NCBI GenBank assembly: GCA_965221985.1
Contig: OZ244928.1
Coordinates: 3,038,001 to 3,102,000 of the forward strand
Direction of reading: 5' to 3'
Origin: J054 sp965221985
Lineage (GTDB): Bacteria; Pseudomonadota; Gammaproteobacteria; Steroidobacterales; GCA-2729495
Length of the DNA stretch: 64,000 nt
The notes under the pieces are model-generated. The model was not told where the DNA came from. It searched no databases and worked only from the letters and a program-made list of their open reading frames with translations. The translations under genes were made by a program, and so were the position numbers. Below, piece after piece: positions 25,859-36,500 of this stretch; the stretch's first letter is position 1, and every line of letters starts with the position of its first letter.

Positions 25859-27391
25859 CTAGCTGCCCTTATTAAGGTGCATGATCGCAGCCAGTTGCTG
25901 TTCATACCGTCGCCAACGGCCAACCGAGGTTTGATACAAGGGCTGGCGGACTTGCCAATTGCTGGCTGATCGAACGTTGCTATCGATTTCCTGCGACTGC
26001 AAGCACTCTTCTGACCATGGCAGCCCGACAAACTCGAGAACGCGCTCGAGTGTTGATCGGGGGTTCGCGACTAGCGATTCGTAGCTCACTTGAAGGATTC
26101 GATCCGGAAACATGTCCGTCCAGTAAGCCATAATGCGTTGATGGAACTCATACCGCTTTGCTAGCCAGGATAGCTTGTGCGAGAAATCCATACCTTTAGC
26201 GAAGTATGTTTGGTAGTTTGACAAGCAAGTATCCAACGGGTTTCGCTGACAATACACGATCTTGTTCGCCGGATTAGCTAACAAGCACACGCCGAGAAAC
26301 ACATCGTTGTTAATTGATTTTTCAATATACCAAGGCGAATCAAGCCGGTGGCCGTCCAATGTTGAATGCCACTTTTCAAACAGTGAAGCAAATAAATGCT
26401 GGGCATCGGATCGTTTCACCCAGGTCCACAATTCATCCATGGGAAAACGCATGATCGAGACTGCATGGCGAACGGCCTGGGTCGCAATTCCGGATTCGCC
26501 TAGCGAACGTACCTCTGGATGCGCCGCGATGCTTTGATCCAAGAGCGTAGAACCTGATCTTGGCATGCTACTAATGAAAATTCCTGACGGGCGCATACAC
26601 CTGGGTTCTTGAAAGCGCATCAAGACCTCGGGATTCAGCGCCTCGATAGTATCGACGATTGATGCGAACGAGCGCCAGTCCCATGGTGAAGCTATCGCAA
26701 GAATCTCGTGGGCCCGGTCTAGATAGCTGAACTCTTCTTCTATGTTGCCGTTTTGTCTATAGAATTTACTTATGCAGAAATTCGTAATTGCTTTGTCCTG
26801 ATCAGAAAGAGCTGATTTGCTCGCGAGCAACTTCATACGCATCAATTGCTCGTTCGTGATTTCCAACTTAGGCAAGGATGTCAGATTGTGGATCGGCGCA
26901 ACATAGCTCTCATTGAGCTCTATTGCTGACATGAATGAACTCGCGGCATCTTGAAAATGGCCAATGCCCATTTGGTAGACGCCCAAATTGTTTCTAAACA
27001 CGGAGTTTTCAGGCTGAAGCTTAACAAGCTGTTTCGCCAGAGAAACCGCATCAGTTCCAAGGTCAAGCCGAAACAGCGCATCCGCCTTAAGCATGATTGC
27101 GGTAACCGAAGAGGCATCAATGGTCAAAGCCTCGTCCGCTACTTGCCGCGCTCGATCAAAAGATCCCAATCGTAAGCAAACCTCCGCTAAGCGTAGCTTG
27201 GCTTGCAAGTCTTGAGGCATGAAATGCACTAGTTGACGCAGCAGGTGTTCAGCCTCTTCCAGCCGCGCCTTGGCAAAACGCTGATTTATCTCTACGACAA
27301 GATCCGCAATACTCCCTTCCTGCATTGATTTCGCGGACCCAAACCGAGAGTACTTGATTGGCTTATCTAGACTATCTTGGTCATCGCTCAA
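25859..27391 (-). CDS. TPR-repeat sulfotransferase
   Basis: 510 residues from a TTG at 27391 with GGAGG nine bases before. Residues 28-165 form about four TPR-like helical pairs. The sulfotransferase domain begins at 270 with ISSMPRSGSTLLDQS, the PAPS 5'-phosphosulfate loop, and later has YCQRNPLDTCLSNY, the 3'-phosphate-binding motif. It should transfer sulfate from PAPS to a protein, glycan or lipid acceptor. It lies 50 bp after the GGDEF-EAL gene in the giant-protein operon, so sulfation of the surface protein or its polysaccharide is a possible role (inference). Confidence 0.85.
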   Translation of the reverse strand: MSDDQDSLDKPIKYSRFGSAKSMQEGSIADLVVEINQRFAKARLEEAEHLLRQLVHFMPQDLQAKLRLAEVCLRLGSFDRARQVADEALTIDASSVTAIMLKADALFRLDLGTDAVSLAKQLVKLQPENSVFRNNLGVYQMGIGHFQDAASSFMSAIELNESYVAPIHNLTSLPKLEITNEQLMRMKLLASKSALSDQDKAITNFCISKFYRQNGNIEEEFSYLDRAHEILAIASPWDWRSFASIVDTIEALNPEVLMRFQEPRCMRPSGIFISSMPRSGSTLLDQSIAAHPEVRSLGESGIATQAVRHAVSIMRFPMDELWTWVKRSDAQHLFASLFEKWHSTLDGHRLDSPWYIEKSINNDVFLGVCLLANPANKIVYCQRNPLDTCLSNYQTYFAKGMDFSHKLSWLAKRYEFHQRIMAYWTDMFPDRILQVSYESLVANPRSTLERVLEFVGLPWSEECLQSQEIDSNVRSASNWQVRQPLYQTSVGRWRRYEQQLAAIMHLNKGS

Positions 27392-27440
27392 TTCGACGCG
27401 CCTCCGAATCAGGTGTCGGAGACAGTTTACGCGCCCTCCC

Positions 27441-30400
27441 TTACAGCATCGATGCTACTTCGCGATCGCCCAACACCGGCAAGCGGCTGGTATCCGTGGT
27501 TCCCGGGATAGGACCACGATTGCGCGCTGCCCTGAGCCAGTCGCTCGCGTCTTCCGGATTCATCGGTCTGGCGATTAGATAGCCTTGAATCTGGTCGCAG
27601 TTCAACTCGGTCAGCGAGCGGAGCTGATCCGCGGTCTCGACCCCCTCCGCCACTACCTGGATTCCCATGTGATGCGCCATCGCGACGATGGCAGACACCA
27701 CCGTTCGATCATCTGCGTTGCTAGCAACATCTCGGATAAAACTTCGATCGATCTTCAAGCTATCGACACTGAAGCGTTTCAGATAGCTCAGGGATGAATA
27801 GCCGGTGCCAAAGTCATCAACAGACAGCACAAGTCCGCGCTTGTGCAACTCGCGCAACGCTTGCGACGACGCCTCAACGTCTTGCATCAAGGCTGTTTCG
27901 GTTATCTCCAGTTCAATATTGTGATTGCTAAGCCCGGATTCCGCGATGGTTGCGATAATCTGTTCACCGATATCGACGGATCTCAGTTGAACCGCTGAGA
28001 GATTGACCGCGATGGATTGAGGCGCAATACCTTCATTGATCCAACGTTTTGCCTGTTGACAGGCTTCATGCAAAACCCACTGGCCAATACTAGTAATAAG
28101 GCCAGTTTGCTCGGCTAGCGGTATAAATTTGTCGGGCGAAATTATACCCATCTCCGGATGGTCCCAGCGGATCAGAGCTTCCATGGACACCACATCGCCA
28201 CTATTCATATCAAGCTTAGGCTGATAGTTAAGTACAAACTCATCGTTTTTTAGTGCCTGCCGCAGCTGTGCTTCGAGCATCATTTGTTCCATGGCATGAT
28301 CATTCATGTCGCTCGAATAGTAGGCGTAAGTATTTTCTCCGTGCCGATCTCGCGTATGTTGCCTAGCCACGCGCGCATTACTAACTAGTGATTCGGAACT
28401 ATTCGCGTCCGCTGGATATATAGCAATGCCAATATTGCAGGTGATATATATTTCGCGATTCTCAATGTGGAAAGGGTCAATGAGGCTGTCGAATATTCGT
28501 CTGACAATCCACGTCACCGTATCCGGATCTTGAATATCTGCCAATTCAATGGCGAATTCATCTTTACTCAATCGGCAGACGCCGGCGCCGTCTCGTCTTT
28601 CACCCAGCGCTGCCACGGTATCACTGGCACGCAAAACCGCCGTGATACGCTCTGCGATATCGCGCAGTAGCTGATCGCCCGCCCCCGCACCAAAGGCAGC
28701 GCTTACGCGCCGAAACGCGGGGATGTCCATATACAGAATGGCCACGCTGTGACCTAAGCGCGCAGCCCGCGCAATAGATTGCGAAACTCGATCAAAAAAC
28801 AGCACGCGGTTCGGTAGTCCCGTCAACTTGTCGTAACCAAAACCCTTGTCCGTCGTCAAGTCCTGGCCATCTAATATGTTTTCGAGATCGCTGATTCGCT
28901 GCTGCAATATCTTGACGACGTTTCCGGTTCGCTGATCGACAGGAACGCCCTCATCCGGGCGCGCATTAGTCAATAAGATACCCCCCGAGTTCGTTTCCAA
29001 ATCGGCTTTTTGAATGGTTAAGGTCATTTGCGCAGAGTCCCAACAAACAACGCGATTGCGGCCGTTCTCCTTGGCCGAATAGAGCGCCATGTCGGCTTCC
29101 TTAACCATTGTCTTACCGGAACCACCCGCCGCGGACAACTCCGATATGCCAATACTAATTGTGACCTTAAGCGCAGAGTTTAAGCGTGTTTCCGAAAGAC
29201 GTGACACACCAACGCGAATGCGCTCGGCAATCACCATGGTCTCTTGCATCGACAGGCCGGGCAAGGTAATACAGAATTCCTCACCGCCGTAGCGACAAAC
29301 CAAATCTACTTCCCGGCAACCTGATACCAATTCTTCCGCGACCATGGTAATAACCTTGTCACCCATGGAATGGCCATGCTTGTCATTGATTTTTTTGAAG
29401 TGATCAATATCCAACATCATGCAACACAGGGGCGCGCCAGCTTGCTGGACCGCCTCGATAGCCTCGTCCATTGCCTCAAAGTAAGCGCGACGATTCAAAC
29501 AACCAGTCAAAGAATCCCGCGTTGCTAGATATTGCAACTCGCGATTCTGACGATTGACTTCATCCTGAGCCTCTTCCAGCTTGCTCATGGCCCTATGCAG
29601 GTCCGCATTCTTCTTTTCCAAGTCCGTCACATCGTCAAAAGTTGCAAGCGCGCCGCGAATCTTCCCATCCCCGTCAGTAATGGGCGATCCGTTGACCATG
29701 AAGCTACGCATTTCACCGGTAACCGTGCGAACGCTCAGGGGCATACCAACTTTCTTTTCTCCATCGCGGATGGCGAGTTGCCAGGGCAGTGCTTCCGGGG
29801 TCGCATCACCCTGCAATCGGCGCCAGTTCAATTCTGAAGACTTACGTCCCGCAAGCGGCTTGTCTGACTGCCAAATATTTTTTAGGAAGGCGCCATTGAC
29901 CAGAACAATGCGCTCCTGCTCATCCATAATTAAGACACCCTCGGCCAGGGCATCGAAGGCAGCCTTAACGCGCTCGGGAATGACGCCGCGCGGATCCAGT
30001 TCCCGAAGAGCCCGCCGCAATAACATAAAGTAGGCACCAAAGCCTGCTAAGGCAATAAAGGCGAACAGACTGACGCGAGAATTCTTAACGCGCTCGAGCA
30101 GACCACCGCTGGTGCCCGCCTGCGCAAAACTGATCTCCACGGTACCCCAGCGACGCTCACCTTGAAAAATCGGCACCTGCGCATGAGTTGCGGTCGACCC
30201 GCCGTCAGGATGAGGCACCCAATGCGTCTCGTGATCGCCCGATCCAGCGACGATATTGCCGTGCTTGTCACGCAATGCAGCCGATAAAACGTCCTCGTCG
30301 CGGTCAACAATAGACTCCAGTGTATCGGTAATTAGCCGAATATCGGTACGGGATGCAGCCGCTGACAATTGCACCGCCAGCGCCTCGACAAAACTCACTC

Positions 30401-30527
30401 GCGCCTTTAGCGCCACTTTACTCTTCTCGGGAACGAGCCCAAAAAATGTAGCGGCCATTATTAAACTGAGTGTGACGAATACCAGTCCAAGCGTGATACG
30501 CAGTGTGGGCGAAAGTCTAATCCTCAT
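27441..30527 (-). CDS. Dual GGDEF-EAL c-di-GMP enzyme with periplasmic sensor and PAS domain
   Basis: 1028 residues from the ATG at 30527; a TTG four codons upstream would overlap the giant gene's stop. Numbering from that TTG: membrane segments at 13-34 and 155-173 flank a periplasmic sensor; PAS-like domain 190-310; first GGDEF domain 335-500 with an intact GGEEF at 418-422; second GGDEF domain 565-735 with degenerate SKDEF at 658-662; EAL domain 755-1000 with EALIRWDHP at 787 and DDFGTGYSSLSYL. It can probably both make and break c-di-GMP. Coupling to the giant surface protein recalls LapD-type control of an adhesin, though the architecture differs. Confidence 0.9.
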   Translation of the reverse strand: MRIRLSPTLRITLGLVFVTLSLIMAATFFGLVPEKSKVALKARVSFVEALAVQLSAAASRTDIRLITDTLESIVDRDEDVLSAALRDKHGNIVAGSGDHETHWVPHPDGGSTATHAQVPIFQGERRWGTVEISFAQAGTSGGLLERVKNSRVSLFAFIALAGFGAYFMLLRRALRELDPRGVIPERVKAAFDALAEGVLIMDEQERIVLVNGAFLKNIWQSDKPLAGRKSSELNWRRLQGDATPEALPWQLAIRDGEKKVGMPLSVRTVTGEMRSFMVNGSPITDGDGKIRGALATFDDVTDLEKKNADLHRAMSKLEEAQDEVNRQNRELQYLATRDSLTGCLNRRAYFEAMDEAIEAVQQAGAPLCCMMLDIDHFKKINDKHGHSMGDKVITMVAEELVSGCREVDLVCRYGGEEFCITLPGLSMQETMVIAERIRVGVSRLSETRLNSALKVTISIGISELSAAGGSGKTMVKEADMALYSAKENGRNRVVCWDSAQMTLTIQKADLETNSGGILLTNARPDEGVPVDQRTGNVVKILQQRISDLENILDGQDLTTDKGFGYDKLTGLPNRVLFFDRVSQSIARAARLGHSVAILYMDIPAFRRVSAAFGAGAGDQLLRDIAERITAVLRASDTVAALGERRDGAGVCRLSKDEFAIELADIQDPDTVTWIVRRIFDSLIDPFHIENREIYITCNIGIAIYPADANSSESLVSNARVARQHTRDRHGENTYAYYSSDMNDHAMEQMMLEAQLRQALKNDEFVLNYQPKLDMNSGDVVSMEALIRWDHPEMGIISPDKFIPLAEQTGLITSIGQWVLHEACQQAKRWINEGIAPQSIAVNLSAVQLRSVDIGEQIIATIAESGLSNHNIELEITETALMQDVEASSQALRELHKRGLVLSVDDFGTGYSSLSYLKRFSVDSLKIDRSFIRDVASNADDRTVVSAIVAMAHHMGIQVVAEGVETADQLRSLTELNCDQIQGYLIARPMNPEDASDWLRAARNRGPIPGTTDTSRLPVLGDREVASML

Positions 30528-30535
30528 GACTCGAT

Positions 30536-33500
30536 TCAACTCCGCGCCTTGGAGGGGTTACTAATGCCCGCGGCTTCAAACAACTGATCGACGCGCGATT
30601 CTTTCAAAATCTTCTTAGACCGAAGTTTAGCTTCGTCTTTGTCGCGACGACGTTTGCGAGCCAACAATACCGGCAGCGGATCGAAACCCTGCCAGACCGG
30701 CATTGTCGACAACAAGGCGCTAGCAAGGGCGCCACCGCGCATCACCCAGGTTAGGATACCGGCACTAAGCAGCAAGCTAGTACCCGTGGATATTTGCACC
30801 ATCATGGACCCGTCTATTCGCCCAAGACTGTCGCGGTCACTCATGTCTCGCTTTAAGGTATCAAGGGCATCCCAAACGGCAAGATGATTCAGTTTTAACA
30901 AGCCGAAATCAGCGAACTCCACATCGAACATGTTCTCAATGGTTTGCACGGCGTCGTACATGAACTTGGGCGGTGCCGTGTAGGACCGCGAGTTGTTGTC
31001 ATCAGCTGGCTGCGGGGCAGATGTAGCCATTGCAGGCGTTGCGGAGAAGTCTGTGCCCGGCAGACCACTGGGCAAGGGAAAGCCTGGTTGACCTGGCAAC
31101 TCCGCTTCACCCGGCTGGGAAGTTCCAGATCCACCGTTTCCGCCATCACCGCCGGAATTCGAGCCCGAACCTTGCCCACCGGAATCACCACCGTCGGTGC
31201 CATCCGGTGGCTCAGTGGGTGGCTGTCCGGTGCCCGTACCACCACCAGGATCAACAACAATGCCCGGAACCACGGTGACCTGAACTTGAACCGTATCCTG
31301 AGCGCCGGAAACATCAGCAACCGTATAGGTAAAACTATCAACGCCCGTGAAGCCGGCATTGGGAGTGTAAACAAGACTACCGTCTGGGTTCTGCGTAACG
31401 ACACCGTTGGATGCTTGCGTAAAATTTACAAGACTCAAGGCATCTCCATCCACGTCGATATCATCCGCCAGCAAACTCTGCTCCGTCATCGCGGCTGACT
31501 GGCCTGCTGTCACCGTCACGGAATCGCTTACACCGACGGGCGCATCATTGATTGGGTTAACGGTAATGTTCACAACGGCCTGCGCAGTTCCGCCGTTGCC
31601 GTCGGAAATCTCATAAGTAAATGCATCGTTCCCGTTGAAATTTGCAGCTGGGTTGTAGGTAAATCGACCATCCGCATTTAGTATCAGGGTTCCATTGGAT
31701 GGACCAACGACTGGGTTCACATTAACGCTTAAAGCATCGCCGTCGCGGTCGGTATCATTCAATAGCAGGTCGTTAATTCCCGCAATGGCCGTCAGCGCGT
31801 TATCTTCGTCGACGGTGTAATTTTCTCCAGACGCTGTCGGCTGATCATTCACTGGATTAACCGTAATTGTCACCGTGGCTTGCGCGGTGCCACCATAGCC
31901 GTCGCTCACTTCGTAAGTGAAGCTATCTGTGCCGTTGAAATCTGCATTCGGCGTATAGGTGAAGGTACCGTCGGCACTAAGTAGCAAGCTGCCGTTACTT
32001 GGCCCAGATACGGGCGCCGTATTGACGACCAACGCGTCGCCATCGGCATCACTATCGTTCATTAACAAGTCATCGACACCCAGCACCGCGGTAAATGCCA
32101 TGTCTTCATCCAAGGTGTAAGCATCATCGATGGCAACAGGATCGATATTGGGGCGATTGATAACCAGTTCATCGAGACTGGCATCCACGCCGACATTGCC
32201 GACTGGATCAGTTGCCGTGACATAAACATCGTAGGTACCTACGGCCAGCGCAGGAGTGATAACGTTGTCCGCCAATGTCCAAGTGCCGTCACCGTTGTTG
32301 GTCGCCGTGTATGTCTGACCGTCCACGGTGACGCGCACGGTCGCGCTGGGATCAGAAACGGTGCCATTCAAGGCCGGCGTGTAATCGGTCGTCGTCAGCG
32401 CCGAGACGGTAACCACTGGTGCCGTGGTATCAACGGTCAACTCGTTGACCGACGCGTCGGTACCTACGTTACCCAGAATGTCCGTGGCCGTGACTACAAC
32501 ATCGTAGGTGCTATCAGCCAGAGCGGGCGAAATGGTATTGTCCGCGAGCGTCCAGGTACCGTCGCCGTTATTGGTGGCCGAATAGCTGTTACCGTTCACG
32601 GTGACAGCAATGGTCGCTGAGGCGTCGTCCACTGTGCCGGTTAACACGGGCGTGTTGTCGATGGTGGTCAGTCCGGTGATCGTCACCACCGGGGCGGTGG
32701 TATCAACGACCAGTTCATCGATGCTGGCATCATTTCCGACATTGCCAACACCGTCCGTCGCAGTAACCGACACGTCATAGGTGCCATCGGCCAGCGCCGG
32801 CGCAATGGCATTATCCGCCAGCGTCCAGGTACCGTCACCGTTGTTGGTCGCAGCGTAGCTGTTAGCGTTCACGGTCACCTGGATCGTGGCCGTCGGATCA
32901 TTCACCGTACCGGTCAGCGCCGGCGTATTATCGGCGGTCGTCAGTCCGGTGATCGTCACCACCGGGGCGGTGGTATCAACGACCAGTTCATCGATGCTGG
33001 CATCATTTCCGACATTGCCAACACCGTCCGTCGCAGTAACCGACACGTCATAGGTGCCATCGGCCAGCGCCGGCGCAATGGCATTATCCGCCAGCGTCCA
33101 GGTACCGTCACCGTTGTTGGTCGCAGCGTAGCTGTTAGCGTTCACGGTCACCTGGATCGTGGCCGTCGGATCATTCACCGTACCGGTCAGCGCCGGCGTA
33201 TTATCGGCGGTCGTCAGTCCGGTGATCGTCACCACCGGGGCGGTGGTATCAACGACCAGTTCATCGATGCTGGCATCATTTCCGACATTGCCAACACCGT
33301 CCGTCGCAGTAACCGACACGTCATAGGTGCCATCGGCCAGCGCCGGCGCAATGGCATTATCCGCCAGCGTCCAGGTACCGTCACCGTTGTTGGTCGCAGC
33401 GTAGCTGTTAGCGTTCACGGTCACCTGGATCGTGGCCGTCGGATCATTCACCGTACCGGTCAGCGCCGGCGTATTATCGGCGGTCGTCAGTCCGGTGATC

Positions 33501-36500
33501 GTCACCACCGGGGCGGTGGTATCAACGACCAGTTCATCGATGCTGGCATCATTTCCGACATTGCCAACACCGTCCGTCGCAGTAACCGACACGTCATAGG
33601 TGCCATCGGCCAGCGCCGGCGCAATGGCATTATCCGCCAGCGTCCAGGTACCGTCACCGTTGTTGGTCGCAGCGTAGCTGTTAGCGTTCACGGTCACCTG
33701 GATCGTGGCCGTCGGATCATTCACCGTACCGGTCAGCGCCGGCGTATTATCGGCGGTCGTCAGTCCGGTGATCGTCACCACCGGGGCGGTGGTATCAACG
33801 ACCAGTTCATCGATGCTGGCATCATTTCCGACATTGCCAACACCGTCCGTCGCAGTAACCGACACGTCATAGGTGCCATCGGCCAGCGCCGGCGCAATGG
33901 CATTATCCGCCAGCGTCCAGGTACCGTCACCGTTGTTGGTCGCAGCGTAGCTGTTAGCGTTCACGGTCACCTGGATCGTGGCCGTCGGATCATTCACCGT
34001 ACCGGTCAGCGCCGGCGTATTATCGGCGGTCGTCAGTCCGGTGATCGTCACCACCGGGGCGGTGGTATCAACGACCAGTTCATCGATGCTGGCATCATTT
34101 CCGACATTGCCAACACCGTCCGTCGCAGTAACCGACACGTCATAGGTGCCATCGGCCAGCGCCGGCGCAATGGCATTATCCGCCAGCGTCCAGGTACCGT
34201 CACCGTTGTTGGTCGCAGCGTAGCTGTTAGCGTTCACGGTCACCTGGATCGTGGCCGTCGGATCATTCACCGTACCGGTCAGCGCCGGCGTATTATCGGC
34301 GGTCGTCAGTCCGGTGATCGTCACCACCGGGGCGGTGGTATCAACGACCAGTTCATCGATGCTGGCATCATTTCCGACATTGCCAACACCGTCCGTCGCA
34401 GTAACCGACACGTCATAGGTGCCATCGGCCAGCGCCGGCGCAATGGCATTATCCGCCAGCGTCCAGGTACCGTCACCGTTGTTGGTCGCAGCGTAGCTGT
34501 TAGCGTTCACGGTCACCTGGATCGTGGCCGTCGGATCATTCACCGTACCGGTCAGCGCCGGCGTATTATCGGCGGTCGTCAGTCCGGTGATCGTCACCAC
34601 CGGGGCGGTGGTATCAACGACCAGTTCATCGATGCTGGCATCATTTCCGACATTGCCAACACCGTCCGTCGCAGTAACCGACACGTCATAGGTGCCATCG
34701 GCCAGCGCCGGCGCAATGGCATTATCCGCCAGCGTCCAGGTACCGTCACCGTTGTTGGTCGCAGCGTAGCTGTTAGCGTTCACGGTCACCTGGATCGTGG
34801 CCGTCGGATCATTCACCGTACCGGTCAGCGCCGGCGTATTATCGGCGGTCGTCAGTCCGGTGATCGTCACCACCGGGGCGGTGGTATCAACGACCAGTTC
34901 ATCGATGCTGGCATCATTTCCGACATTGCCAACACCGTCCGTCGCAGTAACCGACACGTCATAGGTGCCATCGGCCAGCGCCGGCGCAATGGCATTATCC
35001 GCCAGCGTCCAGGTACCGTCACCGTTGTTGGTCGCAGCGTAGCTGTTAGCGTTCACGGTCACCTGGATCGTGGCCGTCGGATCATTCACCGTACCGGTCA
35101 GCGCCGGCGTATTATCGGCGGTCGTCAGTCCGGTGATCGTCACCACCGGGGCGGTGGTATCAACGACCAGTTCATCGATGCTGGCATCATTTCCGACATT
35201 GCCAACACCGTCCGTCGCAGTAACCGACACGTCATAGGTGCCATCGGCCAGCGCCGGCGCAATGGCATTATCCGCCAGCGTCCAGGTACCGTCACCGTTG
35301 TTGGTCGCAGCGTAGCTGTTAGCGTTCACGGTCACCTGGATCGTGGCCGTCGGATCATTCACCGTACCGGTCAGCGCCGGCGTATTATCGGCGGTCGTCA
35401 GTCCGGTGATCGTCACCACCGGGGCGGTGGTATCAACGACCAGTTCATCGATGCTGGCATCATTTCCGACATTGCCAACACCGTCCGTCGCAGTAACCGA
35501 CACGTCATAGGTGCCATCGGCCAGCGCCGGCGCAATGGCATTATCCGCCAGCGTCCAGGTACCGTCACCGTTGTTGGTCGCAGCGTAGCTGTTAGCGTTC
35601 ACGGTCACCTGGATCGTGGCCGTCGGATCATTCACCGTACCGGTCAGCGCCGGCGTATTATCGGCGGTCGTCAGTCCGGTGATCGTCACCACCGGGGCGG
35701 TGGTGTCGATGATGTCGACGTTTACCGTGCCAAGGTCAATCTGTCCGCCACCACCGGTGCCTGTATTGCCGTTATCGCTGACCTGAACCTGGATCGTGTC
35801 GGCATCGTCTCCATCAGTGCCAGGGGTGCCGTGCAGATATTGAATATTGCTGGTGGAATCGAGGAATGTGTTCAGATCAGCGAGTACGCCCGTCAAGGTC
35901 AGAACACCGGTTCCGCTGCCACCAACGGTCACGCCACCGCCGGACGTGGCACTGAGGTTGCCGCCCGTCGACGTCGACAGTGTGATGGTTAGGTTGCCGC
36001 CGTTATGATCAACATCGGAAAGATCAATGACCGAAAGATCGACGTCACTCGAAATATCTTCCGTAACAGTGATGTCCGTAGGTAAACCGCCAGCATTCGT
36101 GGGATCGTCATTGACGGCAACGACCGATATTGTGCTGGTCGACGTCAGGCCGTTTAACCCCCCCCCATCCTGCGGGATGATATTGATTGTGCGGTTGCCG
36201 GTCGTCGGATTGTCCGAGACGTTCTCGTAGGTAACTCCTCGAAGCAACAACTGCAGATCCGCCTGCGGCATATCGCCGCTGACATCGCGGGCGATCGTGA
36301 ATCCGCTGCCGTCGAAATCGATTTCAAAATCGGTACTGCCTACCGTGCGTACAACGGTTTCGGCCACGCCATAGCTGAACGTGTACCCGCCGACAGAAAC
36401 TCTCTCGTCGCTTCCATCCGTGAAGCCGAAAAGATTAATGCCCAGACCCTGATAGGTTGTATTGTCGACATCGCTGATCGTCGCGTCGCTGTCCGTCACG

